Translations under genes and position numbers: made by a program
Notes under the pieces: model-generated
Databases searched by the model: none
The model's input: only the letters and a program-made list of their open reading frames with translations
What the model was told of the DNA's origin: nothing
Shown: one piece after another, positions 34,701 to 46,700 of the stretch
How positions within the stretch are numbered: the stretch's first letter is position 1
How the letters are laid out: each line of letters opens with the position of its first letter
From: Aplidium turbinatum
Lineage: Eukaryota > Chordata > Ascidiacea > Aplousobranchia > Polyclinidae
Length of the DNA: 64,000 bases
Assembly: GCA_918807975.1 (NCBI GenBank)
Contig: OU964934.1
Location: 3,410,001-3,474,000, forward strand
Direction of reading: 5' to 3'

Positions 34701-37700
34701 TTGTTCTCTGCTGGGTTAAATCTTGGCTTCTGATTGGTCAGTAAACCTCATGTACCGAAGCGATCTGTAGATTACAAATACGGTGGTGTGGCACACTAAG
34801 AAGACGTTCGGTACTGACGCTAAACCGCGCTTTCGAATAACGAGTTGACGCTTTTACCACTCAACCATGCAGCCAATCTGTGAGCTATTAAAACTAATGA
34901 TCAAGAGATCCAATCAAGTTTTATTTGTTGTATCATCATGGTTTTCATAAGCTTTTTTAAAACCATGAAGTTTTGTGCCACACTTTTGCTTTCTTCGGCA
35001 TACTATTGTGCAACGGTAGGCTACATACGGAGCTTAAAACCTCCAGTTTAATTGTGGTTCCTTATCTGGTAATGCAACAACGCAATAGCTATAAGAGACG
35101 ACTGGTGTGGTTGTTCTACTTGCGATATGCAATCTAAAACTTCAGTGTTTCAACCACACTGCTTGTGCCGCAGTAAGGAAATAATGGTGAATTCCAAACC
35201 AGCAAAGGGAGATATGTAGCCTATACAAAAAGGTTGGAAGCCACTACTGTAGACATTAGCAGGCGAAACGCCATCTACCTTCTAATGGCAAAAAGACCAC
35301 GCGCAGGCGATAATCTAATTTTATTTTTGTTTAGGGATCTGTCGGTAGAGGTTTGACCCTCACAGCCTATGTCGTTATTTCATTGCTGGAAACTCAAAGT
35401 CAATGTGCCACCGCACTCAATCTTCAAATACAAACGGCAGCGACCAATGCAGTAGAATACTTGACCGTCAATAAGAACGATTTAACTTTTCAAATGAGGC
35501 CCTACGGTCTGGCCCTCTTGTCGTACGCATTGGCGTTACATGATCCAACCACATCAGATGCACGAGAGATATTCGAAAGGTGTTGTATCATTCATACTGT
35601 GTTTGTCAGTTACGGTTCACCTTATCACATGTTTAGTATATGCTATGAAGCAGTCATAGAGACCTTTATACAGTACAGATCGCTGTAGAATCAGCCTGTT
35701 TATTGTTTATTCAGTAGAGTGAAATTTATTCTTCTACTGCAGTACAAGTGAAAGTTCACATGTTAAACTTCAGTGAATGAACTTTACTTGGCTATTCAAA
35801 GTTTATGCGAGTTGTGAAAAGTGTGGTGCTATGTTCAAACAAGCCTCTCTCTGTTTGGTAATACTGTAAACCAGTGGTTCTCAAGCTTTTTGTCTTGGCG
35901 GACCCTTTTAGGTGCTTTCAAAGCGATCTCGCACCCTCAAAAAATGTTATCTGAAATTTTGATATAAGCCATTGCGTCTCCCAATAGAAACAAATGTTTA
36001 ATCAGTTTCGAAGCGACACACTAAGAAGAATTTGCTGAAGTCGTGACGCACTTATGACGATTGATGCCATTGATGAAGTTATTGGCACACAGCAAAGTTG
36101 GGTCAATTAAAATTGTAATTGAATGTAATTAAAAGCACATTTCCATGTAATCGTAATAGAGACTTTTTGTTGTGGTGTAATTGTAATTACAATTGTAATT
36201 TCAAAGGAACTTGGTCCAAATTACAATTACATTTAGTAAGGTGGACACTGTACACATGATATCAGTACTTTCGTTAAGCCGCTATAGTTGGGGTTTAAAG
36301 TGGACTTCGACATTGCAAATTAACTTTATCAAATACAATTCTATTTGTCTTTTATAAAATCAAATTCTCATTATCAAAGAACATAATTATTGAAACATCT
36401 AACTTTTGTAGTTAAAACGTGTAAATTAATTACATCTGGTATTACAGTATAATTGTAATTTGAAAATTTCAAAACATTGTAATTAAAAGTTTTGATGGTG
36501 TAATTGTAATGTGATTAAACTGAAAACTATAAAGTGATCCAAATCTGGTGCACAAAATCAAAAATCAGATCTTTATGCTGATTTATATGGTTTTTATAAA
36601 TTAATCGAAAATTAATACAGTAGAATTTTTGCGATCTTTACAAAAAATAAAAAATAAAATGCTTCTGGTGTCTCTTCAATCCCGTTTTGGCTTCCCCTTG
36701 TTGGGAAAATGTTTATTTTTAAATTTATTTTAAAAATTATAAAATAAAGAAATTTCTATTTGAATAAGAGTACTGATGAAGCCACCTTTACGGTGACGAA
36801 AGCTCTACTAATTAACTTTATGTAGTTGCCAAACCTGCTTGTTTTATTTACTGATTTTAGGAAGAATGTTTATTATTTTTTTTATTTGTAATTAATGTTT
36901 TGTTGTAATCATATTCATAGACATGGCAGAACTGTAAGTGCCGATAGACTGCAGCTAACGTTTGGATTTCTAAGTTAATAATTGATCATGAATCTGTTGT
37001 CTGAAAAGATTTAAGTTGAACCTACATAGCCTTATAAAAAGATTTAAATCTTTCATATGAATTTTTTTAGTTAGGAAACCGAACCTTTGTGCGATGTCCT
37101 TTGAAATTTCAGATGACGCACCTGTGCGTCGCGGCCAACAGTTTGATAATCACTGTAATGCATAACATACACACTCAATTTTTGAATGTCGTAATTCATC
37201 AATCATGCTGCAAACTTGGAATCTTTCACGGACCCCTTGAAAATCTTGAATCTCCGATCAATAACTGCTGCTGTAAATGTTGCTCAACCAATCAGCTACA
37301 GACAAGAGCATCCACGTGTGTGTGTCAGCCTTCAGCAAACAGATGTTTACATTTTCCAGGTTGTTGAATCAAGCGGTTGTTGAAGAGAACAATATACATT
37401 GGGTCGCTCGATCGGCAAGCGACATAGAAGGAACTGATCTGCATGCTTACTGGTATTCCCGACGACCTCAAGCTGTTAGCGTTGAAGCAACGGCATACGC
37501 ATTACTAGCCCAGATAGCTATGACCCGGGTTCAAAATCCAAGTATGTTAACAAAAGATTAGATTATCAATTTTTCTTGTGGCAGTGAAGTTAATTACAAA
37601 AAATAGCGGTCGAGTGTTGAGAACATTTATACAACGCTTGAAAGAATGTAGGGTCGACACTCGCCGAAATTGCGCGGTTGCATTTTGGCAACACATTTCA

Positions 37701-40700
37701 TGACATGCTTTAAAGTGGGTGCGTGCAAAATATGGATTGTTTTTGCCTTCAAGTCCACTTGATATATCGCACTGTAAATTATTACAGAACGAGCATAAGT
37801 CGATGGATGCGACAAATTGTGCTAAATTGAATATTTAACTTTGAATTGAATTACCTGAGACAGTTCAGTTGACACTGCAGGAGTGCAGGTATTTCGTAAA
37901 CTATTGTGATAACTTGAATTCAGTTTCTCTTCACACAACTGAAGATAGAGTTTGTTAGAATTTGTTATTTTTACGTTGCTGTCATAAAATTAAATCCAGT
38001 TCAATCTATCCTTCATTGCTTACATTACCATGTACTGCATATTTAAAGTCAAGCAAGCAAGTGTAGATCGAGCTCGAAAAACCGCGTTATGGTTGATTGT
38101 CCAGAGAAATGAAGGAGGAGCTTTCGTCTCCACGCAAGATACTGTGATTGGTCTTCAAGCACTGACCACTTACGAGATGTGGCTTGCCGAAATTGTAAGT
38201 AGAACACTTTTTCTTAAGGGTCTGGATAGATGTTTCCCAAGCTTTTTATAGTCAAAAAATGTACGGTAGCTATAATGTCTGCGAAATTCTAAATTTTAAT
38301 ATTAGGCTTTAAAGAAATTTGGAATTACTCTTAAATACTACAGCACATAAATTTTAAAGCTTTGGTAGAGAGTTTGCTTTGTTGAACCATAGACAAATAA
38401 AACAAAGTAACTTCAGCGGGTTTAACATGATGTATTACATACACAAATATAACATAATTAAAAATAAACTCTAACGTTTTCGACACGTACGTGTGTCCTC
38501 ATCAGGAATTACATATCTGCAATATAAAAACAATAAAAACTATTAATACTACCATGGCCACCTAAAGATACGGCCTGATTTGTCACATTTTGCAGAGATT
38601 TCCAGGTTTTTCTAACTTTGGGCGAACGTTTAAATAAATTTTTCTAAAAATTAGATTTTTACGCTTTCTTTATTCTTTTCCCCAGATGACACAATAGGTT
38701 TTAACATCCTCACATGTTGAAAAACAAGGAAAATTTGATTTTGTAGATTTTAGTCAGACTGTTAATTTTCAATAACAGTCTGACTTTGCGTTTTTCAACT
38801 TACTTTTTCTCATTTGCTACTGCTTCCCCAAGGCAACAAAAAAGTTTTTTGTCATTAGGAAACCGCAAAGAGTAAAAACATCTCAAAAAATGTCAGTTAA
38901 GCACTAGCAGTAGCTGTAATCAAAATCTGCAAAATGTGACAAATCAAGCCGCATCTCCAGGTGGCCATGATACTACAAAAAGTGCTCAATGCCAAGCAAA
39001 AAGGCAAAGCAGAGCGAATTAAATCAAATATAGTTATTACTATCTGAAGCCTTTACAAATTGTTTCACCTAACGGATCATCAGAAGGTCTTATTCAAATA
39101 GAATCTGTTAATTCTATTTGAATAAGACCTTCTGATGATCCGTTAGGTGAAACAATTTGTAAAGGCTTCAGATAGTAATAACTATATTTGATTTATCTGC
39201 AATAAACATAAAATGAAAATTGTAAGGTCAAATTTACCTTTTCATAACTGAATTTTCTTTCGTTTTTAGTTGTTTGAAATGTCGAAGCTAGCTGGTTGTT
39301 TATTTTCTGTCACTTCGCAGTTCTGATGCTCATCTTTTCTTATTTTCTTTTTCTATTTATAGTTTTTACTATTGTCATACTTTTCTTTCGCCTTAGTCGT
39401 TTATTTTCCATCTGCTCCGTTTTTTATCATCCAGACTCACTGTATGCACTCTCATAACAAAAGCTGTTAAAACTTATTTTAAGGACTCTGTCCCTGTTCC
39501 AACCGACTTCACTCTGCACTTCACTGCACCAGGCACAGTTTGGTCAAATCCGGGTCATCAAATGGGTTTAAATGATAACAACGTTGGGAACAGGCAAGAA
39601 TTAAAAATCCCAAACGATGTCGTCAGCAAAACTAGATGGGTATCCGTTACAGCAGCAGGTACGTAGGAGAGGGTATGCTTGTAGGCCTACAAGCTTATAT
39701 GTGTTGCAGAGATGTGAGGACGTTTCCTTGAATCACATTTCACAAACAGACGTCATTTAGAGCTCTTTTGACCGTTCAACTGCGCGGAATCCCAAAAAAC
39801 TTTTTCTTGTATTTGATGCCAACCTACTGTATGCAGAGATGGGCAAGATCACCAGTATTGGTGATCTTGAAGATCAAGATCAAGATCACCATGAATAGGT
39901 GATCTTGAAGATCAAGATCAAGATCGTGATCTTGAAGATCAAGATCACTTTCAAGATCACTTTTTGTGTACTTGAAAAAAAGATGAAGTTTTTGATCAAT
40001 GATGTTGCAAAAAATAATTGCTATAAGCAACCTGGGTAGAGGTATATAGTTGGCATTGCTAACATTTACTTTTAACTACGGTACTCGATGGCTGGTTTAA
40101 GAATTGTAATAAGTTAGTGACTGTTGCTATTAGGCCTATCAATTGTTGACGTAGTTTGCGTAGAATCGCAACGTCACACTCAAGGCCGAGGTTAATTACA
40201 GTAGTTCTAAAAAAGTGGCAAAATTTGCAATTAGTTTTATACTTTTTATTTATAATAAATAAATAAAAATAAACATTGAACTGCATCATTTTTTACCAAA
40301 TTTTTGTCTGGTTCATGTGGGAGTTTTTATTCGTGTTACTAAGTAGTTTTAACTTTCACTGTATTATGTCTATGTTTATTGCACCATTTACCCATCTGGC
40401 AACCTTGATACTGTTGTCTGCTTTCAAAAAAGTTCAGAGGTTTGCGGTCAGACAAACCGCTCCATACTCAGAGCCTAAACAAGTCTTGGTCTGATTGATT
40501 TGCTGCAATAAACCACTTTACATGACCAAAGTCGGCTAGAGTCCAGATTTTTTAACACTGCCATTCTATACTTTTGAAACATCTAAAATTGGGTCAAAGA
40601 AAGCAAACATTTCTTTAAAATTCACACATGGAAATTGTGAACAGAGTTAAATCATTTTTTATTATACGTCAACATAAAGTGCACGGAAGTTGACTTCTTT

Positions 40701-43700
40701 ATTATGACCAACACAGAAATTTTTTTCAATTTTAAAATGGCAACACTGACCAGATTAGATGGAGACTTTAAATCATATTTTGTTGGACACATATCATATT
40801 AACAGTGGCTTAATGTTAGTAGTTGCCACTAACTACTTTGTACAGTACGAGTTCTAAAAAAATGCCTTTATCTAGTAAGTAAAGTTCCATTTTAAAGTGA
40901 TCTTGATCTTATTGTTTTTCAAGATCAAGATCACACAAAAAAAAGTGATCTTAGATCAAGATCAAGATCACCAAAAAAAAGTGATCTTGAAGATCAAGAT
41001 CAAGATCACGATCTTGATCTTCAAGATCACTTGTGATCTTCAAGATCAAGATCACGCCCATCTCTGACTGTATGTTTCAATGGAACTGTAGCCTATTTCC
41101 AGAGGTATGCCAAAAGCTGTTTTGCCGTAGCAACAATACTAAACTTACTATTACGCTATACTATTTAAAAAAATATACATACAAGCAAATACCCGCATTT
41201 CAATTTGCATTATCCGAGGCAGTAAAAACTTAACTGCAGCCAGAATACAGTAGGTTGCAATATAGGCTACAGGGTGGGCCAAAAGTAGGGTTACAGTTAT
41301 AAAAGTATAGGTTTGGGTTTAAAAGTAAATTTATTGTTTTCATGTGGGTACTTTTAAATTTAACTAGTTAATTTGAAGCAAGCTTCATCTTACCAGATGA
41401 TTTTGTCCTACATTTCAACTTGTTCTCCAACAAATTGGTCAAAGTTTAATAACTGTAAGCCTATTTTTGGCCCACCTTGTATTAAACTCTCACATAACGA
41501 ATGATTCTGAAATTCATACCACAAGAAAATTATTTGTAACACCTTAGGCTACTGCTCAACGGAAACTTGCTTGCAAATAGCAACTAGTGAAACAGTCTAT
41601 TCCTTAATATAAATCTGTTATACTCGTTTTCCACACACAAGGGAGGTGCTTGATAAAATTATGCATATCCTAAAAAAGTCGTTATGAAACGCTACTTGGC
41701 AATAAATAAATACCTTCCCGATTCCCAAGATATCATTACTGTAGTTTTATGATAAATTTACTAGTGAACAGTCTCATTTTGTATTTAACACTGCAGCATG
41801 TTGTCTTCCACCTCTACTTCATTTCATGCAGGTATTGGAGAAGGTGTATTGTCATACAAATGCACCTATCATATTATGAAAGATGAAGATGCTTGCCAAT
41901 TCCACATCGCCCACAATGTCACCATTATAAGTAAAAATGAAGCACATCTGGCAAATAAACCATTGGCGATTAAAATCAATGTGAGTAGAGGACTTGAATA
42001 AGTTGATGGCTTCTCTCGTTGATTGTTGATAGAAAAGTGATTTTTTGAATCCACAGACAAATAAAATCTAACAACCACACAGCATTTAACATAATAACAT
42101 AAAAATAAACTAAAAATTACAAACGCTTTAGGCCGCCCATAGTCATATGAAGAACACCAGTCAGTTAGTTACTTAAAAAAGGCTAACACGAGTAAGCCTA
42201 TGGCCGAAAACGATTGAAATTTTTGGTTTATTTTCATGTTATTATTATGATGCCGTCTGGTTGTTAGGTTTTAATTGTCTACGGTTCACTCGTTGAGTAT
42301 CTCTAATTTTATTTTACTCTTTTGGTCAGTGTTGCAATATGCGGGTATTTCATCAATCCAAACAGTGCATATCATATGTTGTTTATCCTGCAATAATTAA
42401 CTTTTGTATTCGTCTGTTTGTTGAAGCTAATCCTTTGCATCCTGTTTTGTCTTTTACAGCTTGAAATCTCCAAACCACGCGGCCTTCCGACAGCCATGAC
42501 AATTGTGGAAGTAGGTCTTCTCTCCGGATTCCTTCCTGTTCGTAGCAGCATTGCTCGATGGACGATTTCTGAAGCTGTGGATGGCCTTAGTGAGTTGCCA
42601 TGTTTGAAAATTATGGTAGCCTGCTCAGAAATACTTTAGACATAGCAATATGTAAGTCGTTATGGTTGTTATAATGTCGGCAAGTGGTGAGAGCACCTGA
42701 GCAGTGTGAAAATACATCGGTTCGACACTGCTTAGAGTCCGTGGTTTTGTTTTGATACGATACTTAGCACCTAGCCAGAATGGGTGTAGCTGAATCTATG
42801 ACTGTGTTTCATACGCAACTACATTGTACGTTACTGTTGTCATTATGAAATCACGAAATAATCGTTAGCACATCAAAACAATATCGCAGTAGTTTCAAAT
42901 AAAGTTGTAAGCTGTGTTAACATCAATTTAAACTCAGGTTTACTTGTTAATCTTGTGAACAACTTTAAAAAAGCACAGATTCTAATGCCAGCTTGCTTAC
43001 ATCGTAAGTTACTTGTTACAACATGTTGCAGTTCATTACGATGATATGCAAAAAATGTAGCCCAATGATCACCTTCAATTGTTGGCTAGATCTAAACCAG
43101 TATCCGATATTTTTTTTCCAGTGCAGAAAAATTTGATCACGAAACTGCCGTGTTTCAGTTCCTTGACTCTTTGCAGAAATACTCTACACAAATACAATAC
43201 AGAAAAATTCTGTAGAGATGAGTGGTTGAAATTAATTTATTAAATGTTTTTATTCCACCTTATAGATAGGCTACCTCATATTCTCTCGGTATCGGGACTA
43301 ACTTGTATTCTTAACGGCCTCCCCAATTCGACTGATTTGCAATAGAGAATCCAAAGAACTTGGTCACAAACTTCCTAAAAATAAGAAAAAAATAATCAAG
43401 AAAACAAGAAAAAAGCAACCTGTGTAATTAGATTAAAAAGTTTAGTCATTGTCTGTATATTTATAGGGACTTTAGAGAAATCAGTTTGGTAACACAATTA
43501 AACCTTTCGCAATGAAACGTGGATGAAATGTATCCCTCGAGCTTTGCCGAGTAAAATCGATTTGCAAACAAAGGCTGCATTTCATCTATAACAAAATTAT
43601 GGTTGGAGCCTAGACCCATCATTCTCATGTTCTTATTTAAAACCATGAGTTTGAATTTTTGACTAAACCAATTCAACTCAAATTTGTTGAAACCAATTCA

Positions 43701-46700
43701 AATCCTTTGCTGCAGTGTTTCTTTTTATACTTTCTAGTCCATCACTATGACATCACCAATGTAAATATTGTTCTGTATCTGCGCAAAATCGACGCCAATG
43801 TCTCCGTTATCAACTTTGAAATGCAACAAGCCATTCACGTCAATCGACCAGAACCAGCCAAAATCAACATTTACGATCCCCACGACCCATCGGCAAGTTC
43901 TAGTTTGATATTCTAGCACAGTGGTTCTCAACCTGTTTGTTTTGGCGGGCCCCTTTGGCTACCTTCGAAGCGGTCGCGGACCCTTAAAAAATCTTTATCT
44001 GAAATTTTGGTATATCGCTTCTCCTATAATGGAATCAAATGTTTCATAAGTTTCGAAACGACACACTTAGAAGAATTTGCTTAACTCGCGACGCACTTAT
44101 GCCGATTGATGACATTGACGAAATTATGTTATGAGCGTTATGTTGGCACACAGCATCAAAAATCAGTAATCTAATTGCTGATTTAATGTTCTTCTATAAA
44201 TTTTATCAAAAATTAATAGAATTTTGCGACCGTTACAAAGAATTTCTCCCTTTTTTCATTTCTAATCAATATTAATTCGTTACAATCTTTGTCATTGCAA
44301 AACTGTGAGTGGTAATAGACTGCTGACTAACGTTTGCATTTCTAAGTTAAGCATTGATCAATAGACTGCTGTCTCAAAAGAATTAAGTTGAACATAGCCT
44401 TATGAAAAAAATAATTCATTTATATGATAATTTTTTAGTTAAGAAACCAAACTTTTGTGCAATGTCCTTTGAAAGTTCAAAGAACATCGCACCAGTTAGT
44501 TGGGAAGTACAGTTTGAAAATCACGATAGGCTAATACACAAATAAAGCACAACCAACCAATTTTTAAATTTCGTAATTTATCAATCATGCTGAAAACTCG
44601 GAAACTTTCACGGACCCCCTGAAATCGCTTCGGGGACCCCTTGGTGTCCGCGGACCCCTGGTTGAGAACCACTGTTCTAGCACATACAAACCTTAAATGG
44701 TAATAGTCAGACATTCAGGCTAAGTGAACAACCACCTTTGAATTATCTGTCGTTACCTTAGAAAGAAGTGATGCCTGGAACAATTGTACATTGTTGAGCA
44801 ATAAGTAAAATGTCTGGCTTTACGTGCTAATGTGATCTACGAGTTGATGAATCGTATTTACAGGTTCGTTGTGGGAAGTTTTATGCTCTTCCACAACATA
44901 GTCCTGACATTCGCACAACAAACTGTCACAAACGGCAAATTAATAACGAGAAGGAGATTGACTCAGAAGACGAAGAAGATGTTAATCAACAAGAAGCCGC
45001 CGTTTGCAAATGCGCAGAAGGTAGCTGCTTGAAGTGCAGGTTTGTTAAAGACACAATTTTAAAGTTTTTTTTTACACTTCCTTTGATTGCACTGCGATAT
45101 AGAACTGTCAAGTTTCCCAAGCTATGAAGACCCTTCGATTCCTTTCCTAAAAGTTTTCAATTTCGATAACATGCCCCACTGCGACTATTGAAGATGTAAT
45201 TTTCTATTTTAATTTCAATTGATTACTTGATCAAGGAAGCCTTCAACTGCATTTTGAGCACAATGTTACTATAGAGATGTCTGGAAATGCTTCATTTCAG
45301 TAAAAACAATTGCAATCACTTTGCTGGTTGTCTGGAAATTCGATTTTAAACGTTTTCTGGAAATTTTCTTTTTCATGATTGTCATCGTCACTCCATGAAC
45401 TAATTCACTAATAATTTCAATACAAGTGATTATTACTTCGCTGTTCTGTAAACCCTAACCCTGCAGATTTGTTTTGCATCTGTCAATGAAATTTTTCATA
45501 GTTTTCTAAAAACACTAATTTGTGCTCCTGTCTGTTGCAGAACTCGTCGAAACCAGCTTGATCAAACTGCTTGCTTGGAGGAAAGAGGAGGAAGTACATG
45601 TGAGATTTGTGATGTCGATAAAGAATGTGACGACATGTTCGAGAAAGCCTGCAATAGGTGCAACTATTATAACAGCGATTATAACAGATAAGTTCGATAA
45701 GTGATGTGGTTCAAAGCGGCTGAAGCATTATTACATAAGAATGCTGTCTTCCGCTTAATAAATGAAACGTGACAACGCAATAAATGTAGTTTTCTGTGCG
45801 TTTTATTCTCACTCCAATAACCCTTACGAGGTTGGGCTCCCTGGAGTCTTGCTCAGTTTGGGGGGGGGCTGTCGATTCTTCTTATGCTTTAGGAGTGATA
45901 TCTCTGTTGTTTTTTAAGGTACGGCTTCAAACTTTGGGATTCACTTTGTAAAATTATTCACGCTGAGCATATCCGAAAATTAAACCTATGTGAATTTTAG
46001 AACTGCTCATAGACGTTGAAATGTTGAGGTGACTTATGACTTTTGGATTATTTTGCGATTAAAGCAATTGTAGCGTGAGTTTACACATTATTTTTTGGTA
46101 GAGTAATGAAGAACATGCATTGCCATGTTGTGATTAAATTTTTTTTACATAATCTCAATTTGAATCTATATTTTTCATGCAAAATAATAACTTTTCCCAC
46201 GCTCAAAATAAAGCTCGCTTCTTGACTAAAAGAACAATGCTTCATCAATTACATGCAGTAATGAGATTTCTGAACGCGTGTCACACCAATTTGGATTATG
46301 ATCTTGTGACCTCGGTTCCAAGAACAGCAACTCCTACGCTTTATTAACAAATGTAGACCAGCTGAAGAAGCAGGGTGGCGTTTATCAAATACTATTATGT
46401 AATCCACGAAACGAATGGAAGATCATGCAACAAAAAAAGCGGTTTAAATGCAATGTATTGTAGTTGCAACAGCGTCTCTCAATGTAAGTTCAATGTGAAC
46501 TCGGCTACATACAAGGCTAGTACTAGGAGTAAGATTACCCGATAAAGTCGATGATGCTTTACATAAACAGAAGTCAGAAAGAAATTCAAAATAAAACAGT
46601 TACGGTTCATTAATTAACAGAACGTCACAACGCTTTTCATCAAAAGGAAAATCTGTAATGCCTCGGGTCATTTTCTTGTGGATTCAATAAGCTCTCTAAG

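Noticed and set aside
34815-34890. tRNA or SINE head
   Set aside because: Only a degenerate A box and a poor B box; could be chance within the hAT element.
37089-37367. Open frame upstream of exon 9 as coding
   Set aside because: Lies in the decayed hAT-E end and has no C3-like residues before the acceptor at 37359.
39842-39965. CRISPR-like array
   Set aside because: Repeats are contiguous with no spacers and belong to hAT arms in an animal genome.
45541-45691. TAA at 45689 as the true end of the complement gene
   Set aside because: Exons 17-20 continue the C3-like C345C domain in the correct phase from the donor at 45658, so this stop is at most an alternative end.
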